NCBI GenBank assembly: GCA_017615245.1
Contig: JAGAAL010000051.1
Coordinates: 1 to 33,831 of the forward strand
DNA length: 33,831 nt
Direction: 5' to 3'
Source of the DNA: Bacteroidaceae bacterium
Lineage (GTDB): Bacteria; Bacteroidota; Bacteroidia; Bacteroidales; Bacteroidaceae
In this document: piece by piece, positions 7,138 through 15,003 of the stretch
Position numbering within the stretch: the stretch's first letter is position 1
Layout: every line of letters begins with the position of its first letter
Program-made: the position numbers and the translations under genes
Notes under the pieces: model-generated
What the model was told of the DNA's origin: nothing
The model's input: only the letters and a program-made list of their open reading frames with translations
Databases searched by the model: none

Positions 7138-9684
7138 TTAGAATTTTACTTCAATTGCGAAACGGACGCCGTTTTTCTTAATTTTGTCGCCCCCGGGAAC
7201 CTCGGGAAGGTCGAGGTAATTGAGACGGCGGACATACTGAATCTTCAGAAATTTGAAGATGTTGCTAATACCACAGGAGAACTCCATGTAGGGGGTGTTG
7301 CCCATGATGAAACTGGTGGGCTGGCCGTCGCGTGTCGGGAAGCGGAACAGGTCGCCGTCTGCTGGGTTGAGATATGGGTTGTTCTTATCTGAAAGTTTGC
7401 CGTATATCATCTTAAACCCGAGGTTCTCGCGCCATTTGAGTTTCTTGAATAGCGGTATGCGGTTGAACAGTTTACCATCAAGATTCCAATAAACGCTGAG
7501 GGACGCATAGCGGTCGTTTAGGAACTCCATGTTGCGTAGCATGTTGAACGACCAACGGTCGAACTGTGTGAAGTAAGATAGGTTGGACGATGGAGTGAAG
7601 AGCATAGGGAACGGTACTTTATTCCATTGGATACCTCCCTTTAGGTATGTCTCAATGTATCCGCATGCGCCTGGCATCCAGAATTTCTTGAAGATGGTAG
7701 CTTCAGTGGTGTTGTAGCGGTATTGCCCACCCATGAATCCGTCGAAACCAATGGTGTGTTCGAGGGTCGTCACCAGTGCATCGCGGTTAATCTTCAGACG
7801 CTGTTGTTTGGTCAGGATGAAGGTTTCGCTTGGAGCATATCGCAGACCAATCTTGAGGTCTGTTGTCTTCAGGTTGGACAAGACAGCACCATCGCTGTTT
7901 CGCAGATAGACGAGCTTTCCGGCTGGTGTGAACTTGGAATTGTCGAGCGATACGGTCCATGTTAGGAATGTCTTCGTCTCGTATCGGAATGTGGCCCTGA
8001 AATCGTTCACATACATCATCTGATCCAGTTTGCCTGTCTTGAATGAGGTGAAAACGTTGCTCTTGTCTGTTCCAGAGAACTTATCGACTGGCGACATGTC
8101 GTCATACATATATGATACGGTAATCGAGCGGTGGGGAAACTCGTGAGCCATGTATTTCTTTTTGTCGAACGTGTACTCAAGTTCTGCTTTATATTTTGAT
8201 TGTTTGTCCTTCAAGCCGTATGCATAATACCCACGAGCAAAAAGGTGACGATTGAGGTTTCCTGTCGTTTGTAAGCTACCCTGAAAGCGCATGCCGTCAA
8301 TGTCGTTATGCGAAACAATGGCGTTCAGCGGCATGAAGTCAATCTTATTGGGACGTGGTGTCAGCTCTATGGAATTCTCTACAACTGCCGTGAGCAGATA
8401 CTTCCAGAAGCTTCCTATGTCCTGATTGATTTTCTCTACAGAGCGACCAAGATTACTTTCGGTATTCGACAACTTCACAGGCCGTGCAGCTGCCCAGTAA
8501 GTGGAGTCCTTGAACTCGGCATCGGGTAGTACATCGTCCACTCTCGAATAGCGGAAAGCTTTCTGGTCAGTAATCGGCTCGAAGCTATAGTTGCTGTAAT
8601 GGGTATAGCGCTGACAGGCCATATTCAGTATGCCAAGCATACCGCTCATTTCCACAATCATGTTGTCGTTCTCAAGCACTCGCTCGCCTGTGGGCAAGGT
8701 CATGAAATCCTGGATGACAAGCAGATTATCTACAAAGTTCACGCCCGACTTGTAGGGGATGTTCAGCACGCATCGCTTCACCTGATTCTCTGCATCATCA
8801 GTGATAAACAAGTGGCCTGAGAAGCCAAAATCTTGCTTGTTATTCGGCACAAACACAACATCGATACAACGCTCCCCGTTCACTTCTGTCGTGTCTTGGA
8901 TGTAGTAATGATAAAACGCAATCGCCTCAGAAGTGGATATAGGACTGATGAACGGATGCTGGAGCAAGCGCACGTTGTCCTTGTAGATATCCACATCTGT
9001 AAAGATGTCCTTAACCCACCCAGTCAACATGTCTCCTGATGTCAACATGGTGTTGAAACCGTCGCTGCGTTTTCCTGTAATGGTGGTTTTGGAGGCCTTG
9101 GGGTCTTTGCGATAGTTCTCTGACGAGGTCGTTTCGTCCACCATGATAGGGATAATCAGCTTACCTGTCTCAGGACATACTTCAGCCAAACTACTCTTCT
9201 CCACGTCGTTGTACGAAAATGTGTGCTTCTCGTATCTGTCGTAGTGGTAGAAATCCTTCTCTTTGATGTCGCTGATGCGTTTGTTGGCAATCACCTTCCT
9301 CATCAGCTCCACCGCAGGGTTGTTCTTGCGACTGTATTTCACTTTCTCCTTCTTCACCACCACCTCGCTGAGCAGTATCTCGTTGGAGTACAGCTTGATG
9401 GTACTGTGAATCTCTGTGTGCGAGGCGTTCACAGTCACGATGACAGGCTTGTAACCCAAGCAAGTCACTTCGAGCTTGTTGTGGTCCTTGTAGATATTCA
9501 CTTGGAACTTGCCATCCATATCCGACTGTTGGCCGATAGAGGTCCCGACATACTTCGCGGTTGCGTATGGCACAGGCTCACCCGTACCGGCATCGATTAC
9601 TGTGCCGTAGAACTGGGCACGTGATGATGTTGGAAGCAACAGCAACAGAAGTGATAATATGAATAGAAGCAAGGAGTGTTTCAT
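7138..9684 (-). CDS. DUF5686 and carboxypeptidase-regulatory-like domain outer-membrane protein
   Basis: The 848-aa protein begins with a Leu-rich signal peptide (cleavage near SSRAQ, residue 23-24). Residues about 25-110 are a carboxypeptidase regulatory-like beta-sandwich (FYGTVIDAGTGEPVPYA, then DGKFQV and LEVTCLGYKP). The rest fits the DUF5686 family, from VVVKKEKVKYSRKNNPAVEL onward, with many alternating beta strands, and the chain ends in a terminal Phe (AIEVKF) as in beta-barrel outer-membrane proteins. The architecture resembles a TonB-dependent transporter without plug or TonB box; the function of the family is not known to me. It lies 69 nt downstream of gpmI on the same strand, separated by a GC-rich hairpin, and ends at the bidirectional terminator at 7087. 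Confidence 0.85.
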   Translation of the reverse strand: MKHSLLLFILSLLLLLLPTSSRAQFYGTVIDAGTGEPVPYATAKYVGTSIGQQSDMDGKFQVNIYKDHNKLEVTCLGYKPVIVTVNASHTEIHSTIKLYSNEILLSEVVVKKEKVKYSRKNNPAVELMRKVIANKRISDIKEKDFYHYDRYEKHTFSYNDVEKSSLAEVCPETGKLIIPIMVDETTSSENYRKDPKASKTTITGKRSDGFNTMLTSGDMLTGWVKDIFTDVDIYKDNVRLLQHPFISPISTSEAIAFYHYYIQDTTEVNGERCIDVVFVPNNKQDFGFSGHLFITDDAENQVKRCVLNIPYKSGVNFVDNLLVIQDFMTLPTGERVLENDNMIVEMSGMLGILNMACQRYTHYSNYSFEPITDQKAFRYSRVDDVLPDAEFKDSTYWAAARPVKLSNTESNLGRSVEKINQDIGSFWKYLLTAVVENSIELTPRPNKIDFMPLNAIVSHNDIDGMRFQGSLQTTGNLNRHLFARGYYAYGLKDKQSKYKAELEYTFDKKKYMAHEFPHRSITVSYMYDDMSPVDKFSGTDKSNVFTSFKTGKLDQMMYVNDFRATFRYETKTFLTWTVSLDNSKFTPAGKLVYLRNSDGAVLSNLKTTDLKIGLRYAPSETFILTKQQRLKINRDALVTTLEHTIGFDGFMGGQYRYNTTEATIFKKFWMPGACGYIETYLKGGIQWNKVPFPMLFTPSSNLSYFTQFDRWSFNMLRNMEFLNDRYASLSVYWNLDGKLFNRIPLFKKLKWRENLGFKMIYGKLSDKNNPYLNPADGDLFRFPTRDGQPTSFIMGNTPYMEFSCGISNIFKFLKIQYVRRLNYLDLPEVPGGDKIKKNGVRFAIEVKF

Positions 9685-9706
9685 GTAATATGTAATAATA
9701 GAAGAA

Positions 9707-9739
9707 CCCTCTCCCCTCCATAGAGGCAGGGGGAGAGGG
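9707..9739. repeat. GC-rich hairpin repeat element (copy b)
   Basis: A 10-bp stem CCCTCTCCCC (9707-9716) with GGGGAGAGGG (9730-9739), with an inner CCTC/GAGG pair. It lies between gpmI and the DUF5686 gene; on the plus strand it is followed by CGTTTTTTC. It may reduce read-through between the two minus-strand genes or protect an mRNA end. Confidence 0.6.
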
Positions 9740-9753
9740 CGTTTTTTCTATCT

Positions 9754-11271
9754 TTAATCCTTAATCAAGTCATTTCCTGTCATCTCGGCTGGCTGAGGCA
9801 AGCCCATGATGTGCAGGATGGAAGGTGCTACGTCAGCGAGTACACCATTCTCCACTTTCGCGTTCTTGTTCTCTGTGACATAGATGAATGGAACAGGATT
9901 GAGCGAGTGAGCTGTATTAGGCGTTCCGTCGCTATTGATTTCGTTGTCAGCATTACCGTGATCGGCAATGATGATGACCTCATAGCCAACAGCCTTAGCT
10001 GTCTCTACGACTTCCTTTACACACTCATCGACAGCCTTAACAGCTTTTTCTACAGCTTCGTAGATACCTGTGTGGCCTACCATGTCACCATTTGCAAAGT
10101 TTACAACTACGAAGTCGTATTTATCTTCCTTCAATGCAGCCACCAGCTTGTCCTTCACTTCGTAAGCACTCATCTCAGGCTTGAGGTCGTATGTTGCTAC
10201 CTTTGGTGAAGCAACCAAAATACGCTCTTCGCCCTCGTATGGAGCTTCACGACCTCCATTGAAGAAGAAGGTGACATGTGCATATTTCTCTGTCTCAGCT
10301 GTGTGCAGCTGCTTCAGACCCTTTGAAGAGATGTATTCGCCCAGGGTGTTCTCCACGTTCTCCTTTGGGAAGAGGATATGTACGCCTGTGAATGATGCAT
10401 CGTATGGAGTCATGCAGTAGTACTGCAGGTCTGGGATGGTGTTCATTCCCTGATCAGGCATATCCTGCTGGGTGAGCACGATGGTGAGTTCCTTTGCGCG
10501 GTCGTTGCGGTAGTTGTAGAAGATGATAACATCGCCTTCCTTGATGGTACCGTCGATGTTGGCGTTGTTGATAGGCAGGATGAACTCATCAGTCACACCT
10601 TCGTCGTAGCTTTCCTGCATAGCCTGTACCATATCAGTCGCCTGCTTACCTTCGCCCTTGATGAGAAGGTCGTATGCAATCTTGACACGCTCCCAACGCT
10701 TGTCACGATCCATCGCATAGAATCGTCCGATGATGCTTGCGATTTCGCAACCTGTCTCCTTTCCCTTAGCTGTGAGCTGCTCAATGAAGCCCTTTCCGCT
10801 CTTTGGGTCAGTATCACGTCCGTCCATGAAACAATGGATGTAGGTGTTCTTGATGCCGTATGCCTTGCTGATGTCACAAAGGGTGAATACATGGTCGAGC
10901 GAGCTGTGAACGCCTCCGTTTGAGGTCAAGCCCATCAAGTGAATGCTCTTGCCTGTCTTCTGTGCGTATTCGTAGGCGCTGATGATTTCTGGGTTCTTCA
11001 TGATGGAACCGTCCTTGCAGGCACGGTTAATCTTCACGAGGTCCTGGTACACGATACGTCCGGCACCAATGTTGAGGTGTCCCACCTCTGAATTTCCCAT
11101 CTGGCCGTCAGGCAGACCTACGTTCTCGCCTGATGCCTGTAACTGTGAATGCGGATAGGTTGCATTCAGATAATCCATATATGGAGTTGGTGTGGAATAA
11201 ATTACGTCTCCCTTTGTCTTGTCGCCGATTCCCCATCCATCGAGAATCATTAATAATGCTTTCTTTGCCAT
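9754..11271 (-). CDS. gpmI: 2,3-bisphosphoglycerate-independent phosphoglycerate mutase
   Basis: The 505-aa enzyme interconverts 3- and 2-phosphoglycerate in glycolysis and gluconeogenesis with two Mn ions and a phosphoserine intermediate. The sequence shows LDGWGIGD with metal ligand Asp11, the nucleophile Ser61 in [27 protein letters not shown] (about residues 143-153), [14 protein letters not shown] (about 183-196), RNDRAKEL, the [22 protein letters not shown] segment (about 340-361), [12 protein letters not shown] and the metal-binding IIADHGNAD (about 447-455). The length is normal for the family. It is 230 nt downstream of tyrS; that gap is filled with repeats and has no clear consensus promoter. 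Confidence 0.97.
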   Translation of the reverse strand: MAKKALLMILDGWGIGDKTKGDVIYSTPTPYMDYLNATYPHSQLQASGENVGLPDGQMGNSEVGHLNIGAGRIVYQDLVKINRACKDGSIMKNPEIISAYEYAQKTGKSIHLMGLTSNGGVHSSLDHVFTLCDISKAYGIKNTYIHCFMDGRDTDPKSGKGFIEQLTAKGKETGCEIASIIGRFYAMDRDKRWERVKIAYDLLIKGEGKQATDMVQAMQESYDEGVTDEFILPINNANIDGTIKEGDVIIFYNYRNDRAKELTIVLTQQDMPDQGMNTIPDLQYYCMTPYDASFTGVHILFPKENVENTLGEYISSKGLKQLHTAETEKYAHVTFFFNGGREAPYEGEERILVASPKVATYDLKPEMSAYEVKDKLVAALKEDKYDFVVVNFANGDMVGHTGIYEAVEKAVKAVDECVKEVVETAKAVGYEVIIIADHGNADNEINSDGTPNTAHSLNPVPFIYVTENKNAKVENGVLADVAPSILHIMGLPQPAEMTGNDLIKD

Positions 11272-11321
11272 CCTATTTTAATTTACAATTTACAGGGCTT
11301 CGCCCATTTACTATTTACTAT

Positions 11322-11378
11322 TTTATTTATTGGATTTATTTATTGGAGTTCAGGAGTTACAGGAGTTCAGGAGTTACA
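11322..11378. repeat. Nested short tandem duplications between tyrS and gpmI
   Basis: A 13-nt unit (TTTATTTATTGGA) is present twice in exact tandem at 11322-11334 and 11335-11347. It is followed, overlapping by three bases, by an exact 17-nt tandem pair (GGAGTTCAGGAGTTACA) at 11345-11361 and 11362-11378, itself made of two similar halves. This looks like recent slippage duplication in the 5' region of gpmI. Confidence 0.8.
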
Positions 11379-11406
11379 GACGATACTTTGCTAAAGTCTA
11401 TCTTTC

Positions 11407-11466
11407 TTAACTCTTAATTCTTAACTCTTCACTTTCAACTTATTCAACTGACTTTAAACTTTAAAC
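11407..11466. repeat. Degenerate heptanucleotide array between tyrS and gpmI
   Basis: About eight consecutive 7-mers on the plus strand, including TTAACTC, TTAATTC, TTAACTC, TTCACTT, TCAACTT and ending with TTTAAAC twice (11453-11466). The TTTAAAC units match those of the promoter arrays, but no TAnnTTTG box follows here. Toward gpmI a weak TAGACTTTAG sequence is present. Confidence 0.55.
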
Positions 11467-11470
11467 TATA

Positions 11471-11503
11471 TCCTCCTCCCCCTAAAGGGGGGCGGGGGGT
11501 CTT
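11471..11503. repeat. GC-rich hairpin repeat element (copy c) at tyrS stop codon
   Basis: CCCCCT, AA, AGGGGGG then CGGGGGGTCTTA; the final TTA is the complement of the tyrS stop codon. The order and orientation match copy d at 12948 (CCCCCTAAAGGGGG, then GGAGGTCTTA). Confidence 0.65.
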
Positions 11504-12800
11504 ACTCTGCAATTAGTAGATAATAGTTTTTCTTGCCTTTCTGCACCAGCAGATACTTGTCGTCGATGAGGTCGGCTGTTGTCAGCACCTGGTCAAACTG
11601 TGCCAGCTTCTCCTTGTTGATGCTCACACCACCACCTTGGGTCATCTTACGCATCTCGCCCTTTGAAGGGAAGATGTCTGTCTTCTCTGCACAGAGGTCA
11701 ACGGCCTTGATGCCTGCTGCCAACTCGTCCTTCGAGATGTTGTAGTGAGGCACACCGTCGAACACATCAAGCAAGGTACGCTCGTCAAGCTTCAGGAGGG
11801 CATCCTTGGTAGCCTTACCAAACAGGATGTTTGATGCCTCGACAGCCATATTGTAGTCTTCTTCAGAGTGTACCATGATGGTCAGTTCCTTAGCCAGACG
11901 CTTCTGAAGCACACGCATACCTGGGTCTTGATCCTGCTCTGCGATGAGTGCGTCGATTTCTTCCTTCTCAAGCGAAGTGAATATCTTGATGTAACGTTTG
12001 GCATCTTCGTCGCTGGTGTTCATCCAGAACTGATAGAAGATATAAGGTGAGGTGTATTCACGATTCAACCAGATGTTACCCTTCTCCGTCTTTCCGAACT
12101 TCGTTCCGTCTGCCTTCGTCACAAGTGGGCAGGTGAGTGCGAAACACTCGTTGCCGTTGATGCGGCGAATCAATTCTGAACCCGTTGTGATGTTACCCCA
12201 TTGGTCAGCACCACCCAACTGCAGCTTGCAGTTCTTATGCTCGTTGAGGTAGAGGAAGTCGTAACCCTGCAGCAGCTGATAGGTGAATTCTGTGAACGAA
12301 AGTCCATCGCGAGCCTCACCGTTGAGGCGCTTCTGCACACTTTCCTTCGCCATCATGTAGTTCACAGTGATGTGCTTGCCGATATCACGTGCGAAATCGA
12401 GGAACGTGAAGTTCTTCATCCAGTCGTAGTTGTTCACCAGTTCAGCCTTGTTAGGTGCATCGCTCTCGAAATCGAGGAACTTGCTCAACTGAGCCTTGAT
12501 ACATTCCACGTTGTGACGCAATGTAGCCTCGTCCAGCAAGTTACGTTCCTGACTCTTACCCGAAGGGTCGCCAATCATACCTGTAGCACCACCAATCAGC
12601 GCCAGCGGCTTGTGTCCGCAACGCTGGAAATGACGCAACATCATCACACCACACAAGTGTCCGATGTGCAATGAGTCAGCCGTAGGGTCGATACCCAGAT
12701 AAGCCGTCACCTGTTCTTTCTCTAAGAGTTCTTCTGTGCCTGGCATCATCTGGTGAATCATGCCACGCCACTCAAGTTCTTTTACAAAATTCTTTGACAT
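11502..12800 (-). CDS. tyrS: Tyrosyl-tRNA synthetase
   Basis: The 432-aa class I synthetase charges tRNA-Tyr. The Rossmann-fold signature HIGH is at residues 45-48 ([14 protein letters not shown]), and the KMSKS-type loop reads KFGKT at 234-238, the usual form in bacterial TyrRS. The tyrosine-binding region [12 protein letters not shown] is at about 193-204. The last about 60 residues look like an S4 RNA-binding domain ([18 protein letters not shown]). The ATG at 12798-12800 is 79 nt downstream of a TAACTTTG promoter box. The gene is followed by GC-rich repeat copy c at its stop codon. No T-box-like leader is seen. Confidence 0.97.
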   Translation of the reverse strand: MSKNFVKELEWRGMIHQMMPGTEELLEKEQVTAYLGIDPTADSLHIGHLCGVMMLRHFQRCGHKPLALIGGATGMIGDPSGKSQERNLLDEATLRHNVECIKAQLSKFLDFESDAPNKAELVNNYDWMKNFTFLDFARDIGKHITVNYMMAKESVQKRLNGEARDGLSFTEFTYQLLQGYDFLYLNEHKNCKLQLGGADQWGNITTGSELIRRINGNECFALTCPLVTKADGTKFGKTEKGNIWLNREYTSPYIFYQFWMNTSDEDAKRYIKIFTSLEKEEIDALIAEQDQDPGMRVLQKRLAKELTIMVHSEEDYNMAVEASNILFGKATKDALLKLDERTLLDVFDGVPHYNISKDELAAGIKAVDLCAEKTDIFPSKGEMRKMTQGGGVSINKEKLAQFDQVLTTADLIDDKYLLVQKGKKNYYLLIAE

Positions 12801-12878
12801 CCTATTTTTAATTTAAATTCAATTTTTCAATCCTTCAATTTTTAAATTTTTACATTGCCGCTTGCGGCTTTTGGCCTG

Positions 12879-12886
12879 CAAAGTTA
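12879..12886 (-). promoter_or_regulatory. TAnnTTTG promoter box for tyrS
   Basis: TAACTTTG on the minus strand, 79 nt upstream of the tyrS ATG. No clear -33 TTTG at 19-21 nt. The leader is very AT-rich, with ATTGA repeated about every 8 nt. Confidence 0.65.
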
Positions 12887-12947
12887 CAAATAAAATATGA
12901 AATGTAGAACATGAATAATGAATTATGTCAGTTTTTCAATCTTTAAT

Positions 12948-12975
12948 TCCCCCTAAAGGGGGTTAGGAGGTCTTA
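12948..12975. repeat. GC-rich hairpin repeat element (copy d)
   Basis: CCCCCT/AGGGGG hairpin followed by TTAGGAGGTCTTA. Closely related to copy c but not next to a stop codon of any convincing gene; it lies upstream of tyrS and of the divergent gene at 13054. Confidence 0.6.
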
Positions 12976-13053
12976 TTTTTCGCTTTTTTACACCTTATTA
13001 TTATAATAGAGGGCACAATAAAAATGGGTTAGTTGCGTTATTGTATACAAATA

Positions 13054-13863
13054 ATGTCGAATATTATGAGTATCTTCCTCAACATTCTCAAAGGTTTGGC
13101 CATGTTGCTTGTCACAATCCTGATTCTTCTGTTCTGGATTAATGACTTTTATGGCTGGCTGGCTCTCGTTTTCGGTTGTTTGATATTTATTCCTGCAATC
13201 ATCGCGGCAATCGTCATTATGATCCGTTCCAGAAAGATGGCAAACAAGAGCCAAAAGTTCTTCCTTGCTTGGGGAATACTCAATGTCGTGTTCCTCGTTG
13301 CTTATTTCCTGTTTTGGCATCCCAAACAGCAATGCAATGCAGACATCATGGCTGAACACTATGAAAAGCATGCAAAGGAGATGGAGGATTTCATTTCGTA
13401 TCTTGACAATGCCTTGGACGACAGCGTTGCAGTGCGTTTGGAATTTGAGTATGGGAAAGCTACGATGTTCCATGTTGCAGCCAAAGGCGATTCCCTGATG
13501 TCTACCCATTGGGGTGATGCTGAGGAGAAGAAGGATTCGCTGATGAGCGTGGTTGGACTTACCCGGACGGAGTACGATCAGATACGTGATAACCTTCGTT
13601 CATTAGGTTGCATAGGTGTAGAAAGAACAACCTTTCCAGACATAAACTGGACCGTGATTTATTTCCGTCGGAGTGGAATGGGCATGTATAGCTTCTATCT
13701 ATTTGACAAACCCATGAGCCAGAAAGACAAAGATTACTATATGAACGACTATTCCTGTGTTCCATATAACGAAAAGGTCGTTTTTATTTATGGAGGAGGT
13801 GCTTTTTTGAGTGACAGATTCCCAGGAAAGGATGATTTCCTCAAGAAACATAAACCTTGGTGA
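13054..13863 (+). CDS. Hypothetical membrane protein with three N-terminal transmembrane helices
   Basis: I do not recognise this 269-aa protein. Hydrophobic segments at about residues 7-27, 32-52 and 68-86 are likely membrane helices, with basic residues (RSRKMANKSQK) between the second and third. The remaining about 180 residues form a soluble domain with two helical stretches (EHYEKHAKEMEDFISYLDNAL and DSLMSVVGLTRTEYDQIRDNL) and strands with the pattern WTVIYFRRSGMGMYSFYLFD. The frame extends to a TTG at 13033; ATG 13054 is preferred and ATG 13066 is also possible. No consensus promoter is seen upstream. The stop is only 6 nt from the stop of the convergent HU-like gene, with no room for a terminator. 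Base composition is like that of the neighbours. Confidence 0.72.
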   Translation: MSNIMSIFLNILKGLAMLLVTILILLFWINDFYGWLALVFGCLIFIPAIIAAIVIMIRSRKMANKSQKFFLAWGILNVVFLVAYFLFWHPKQQCNADIMAEHYEKHAKEMEDFISYLDNALDDSVAVRLEFEYGKATMFHVAAKGDSLMSTHWGDAEEKKDSLMSVVGLTRTEYDQIRDNLRSLGCIGVERTTFPDINWTVIYFRRSGMGMYSFYLFDKPMSQKDKDYYMNDYSCVPYNEKVVFIYGGGAFLSDRFPGKDDFLKKHKPW

Positions 13864-13869
13864 TTCATT

Positions 13870-14526
13870 TCATTCCTTCTTCACCCACACTTTGTACGAA
13901 CGCGAGCCTTGCTCGGCGATGCCTGACTGAGGGTCGGCAGTTATGCGTTTCAGGTCGGCAGAGGCAGACGAACGACACAGTCCTGTGGCACTCACGTATT
14001 CTGTGAAGGTCATTTGGCCTTTCCGTTCGATGATTCCCTTTGCTATTGCCAACCGTTCCTCTTGCGTGTAGGGATTCTTCTGAGGCGTTCTCACCTTCTT
14101 GGCCATACGGGTGAACTCGGCATGCTCATTCATCGCCTTCAGCAACTGAGGGTCGGGTTTGAAGTTGATGCCCTTGATGCACACATGCCTGTACTTCTCC
14201 TTTGGATTCTTTGCTTTTGACGTTTTCCCGTTTTTCGCGTTCTCCTGTTCCGATGGTGTATTCGTGTCGAAGCCAAGTGAGAGCGAGAAGACGCCAAGAC
14301 CGTCGATTTTGATGCTGTGACCTTCTGGCATCCAGTTTGCCATCGTCATAATCAAGGTGTCGAACACCCCTTTCATCATACCCTCGCTGAACGTCCCGGC
14401 ATAACTGTGCATCTTCTTCAGCAGTGCCTCATAGTCCTGCAGGTTATACGTCTGCATCTTTGGGTACAACACTTTTTTACCATTCGTCAGCTCCTCTGGG
14501 AGCGCTTGTAAGATATATCCTGCCAT
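13870..14526 (-). CDS. HU-like DNA-binding protein with C-terminal putative winged helix
   Basis: The 218-aa protein has two parts. Residues about 1-130 resemble the Bacteroidota HU/IHF-like fold: a helical stretch (LQDYEALLKKMHSYAGTFSEG) is followed by the two-strand signature GHSIKIDGLGVFSLSLGF (about 69-86) and a basic linker rich in Lys and Asn that may be the DNA-contacting arm. Residues about 153-216 look like a winged helix-turn-helix: helix EERLAIAKGIIERKG, then TFTEYVSATGLCRSSASADL (173-192, the likely turn and recognition helix) and the wing GIAEQGSRSYKVWVKK. HU-family proteins bend and organise DNA; the extra HTH suggests sequence-specific binding. Its leader carries four 21-bp-spaced palindromes (14589-14666) below a strong promoter, suggesting autoregulation. 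This role is inferred. Confidence 0.78.
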   Translation of the reverse strand: MAGYILQALPEELTNGKKVLYPKMQTYNLQDYEALLKKMHSYAGTFSEGMMKGVFDTLIMTMANWMPEGHSIKIDGLGVFSLSLGFDTNTPSEQENAKNGKTSKAKNPKEKYRHVCIKGINFKPDPQLLKAMNEHAEFTRMAKKVRTPQKNPYTQEERLAIAKGIIERKGQMTFTEYVSATGLCRSSASADLKRITADPQSGIAEQGSRSYKVWVKKE

Positions 14527-14588
14527 CTCTTCCGAAATTTTTTGTTTGATTACTACTTTTTTGTTCTTACTCCTAAGTCTGTTTCTTG

Positions 14589-14666
14589 TTCGTGGCCCGC
14601 GAACCTGTGTTCGCCGCCCACGAATCCAGGTTTGCCGACCGCGAATCAGTGTTCGTCGCCCACGAA
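14589..14666. promoter_or_regulatory. Operator-like array: four palindromes at exact 21-bp spacing
   Basis: Four 15-bp imperfect palindromes are at 14589-14603 (TTCGTGGCCCGCGAA), 14610-14624 (TTCGCCGCCCACGAA), 14631-14645 (TTTGCCGACCGCGAA) and 14652-14666 (TTCGTCGCCCACGAA). Starts differ by exactly 21 bp, two helical turns, so all sites face the same side of the DNA. The 6-bp spacers vary (CCTGTG, TCCAGG, TCAGTG). The consensus is TTCGnSGnCCnCGAA. The array lies just downstream of the promoter at 14684 and 63-140 nt upstream of the HU-like gene's start. Confidence 0.85.
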
Positions 14667-14683
14667 CAACATTTTTCCCTCTG

Positions 14684-14714
14684 CAAAGATATAAAATCTT
14701 CCAGACCCCACAAA
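14684..14714 (-). promoter_or_regulatory. Promoter of the HU-like gene
   Basis: On the minus strand TTTG (14714-14711), a 19-nt spacer and TATCTTTG (14691-14684) form a full-consensus Bacteroidota promoter. Transcription would start about 14677, immediately before the palindrome array. Confidence 0.82.
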
Positions 14715-14721
14715 ATAAAAC

Positions 14722-14820
14722 ATGAGAAACCGTAAAATATACGGGAAATTTTTATTTGGCGAATATGGAACTCCGCTTAGGTTATTGCTTCTGAAAGCAG
14801 ACGGTCATATCAATGAATGA
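14722..14820 (+). CDS. Possible small protein of 32 aa
   Basis: An ATG at 14722 opens 32 codons ending in TGA at 14818-14820: MRNRKIYGKFLFGEYG, then TPLRLLLLKADGHINE. The peptide is basic at the N terminus with a Leu-rich middle. A 10-bp hairpin with a T-rich tail starts three bases after the stop, as expected for the end of a real transcript. No TAnnTTTG box is seen upstream on this strand, and the ORF overlaps the far end of the divergent promoter region. It could be a small gene, a decayed remnant of a longer one, or chance. No family recognised. Confidence 0.3.
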   Translation: MRNRKIYGKFLFGEYGTPLRLLLLKADGHINE

Positions 14821-14822
14821 GA

Positions 14823-14847
14823 AAATGCAGGCAAAACGTCTGCATTT
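14823..14847 (+). terminator. Intrinsic terminator after the 32-aa ORF
   Basis: Stem AAATGCAGGC (14823-14832) with GTCTGCATTT (14838-14847), one G-T pair, loop AAAAC, followed by CTTGTTTAATTT. It separates the HU regulatory region from the purL promoter. Confidence 0.65.
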
Positions 14848-14892
14848 CTTGTTTAATTTGGACTTTTTAATTTCTAATTAAAAATTATTTTG

Positions 14893-14900
14893 TAACTTTG
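14893..14900 (+). promoter_or_regulatory. TAnnTTTG promoter box for purL
   Basis: TAACTTTG, about 240 nt upstream of the purL ATG. It is preceded by an AT-rich tract; no clear -33 TTTG at the expected distance. The long leader contains the hairpin repeats at 14917-15098. Confidence 0.65.
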
Positions 14901-14916
14901 CAGTGGAAAATCAGGA

Positions 14917-14996
14917 ACATACTCCTCAGTCACTGCGTGACAGCTCCCCTATCTTAGGGGAGCAGCTAGTTAGCAAGACTTAGAGGAGGAGTATGT
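14917..14996. repeat. Nested cruciform element in the purL leader
   Basis: An 11-bp perfect outer stem (ACATACTCCTC 14917-14927 with GAGGAGTATGT 14986-14996) encloses two hairpins: GTCAC/GTGAC (14929-14941, 3-nt loop) and the 9-bp GCTCCCCTA/TAGGGGAGC (14943-14963, 3-nt loop). As RNA it would form a three-way or four-way junction in the purL leader. Confidence 0.75.
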
Positions 14997-15003
14997 ATAC
15001 AGA

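Noticed and set aside
11322-11378. Direct repeats considered as a CRISPR array
   Set aside because: Two-copy tandem repeats of 13 and 17 nt without unique spacers and without cas genes.
12988-13509. 173-aa reading frame on the minus strand
   Set aside because: Lies fully opposite the N-terminal membrane part of the gene at 13054-13863; His/Cys/Asn-rich composition with no family pattern, typical of antisense frames.
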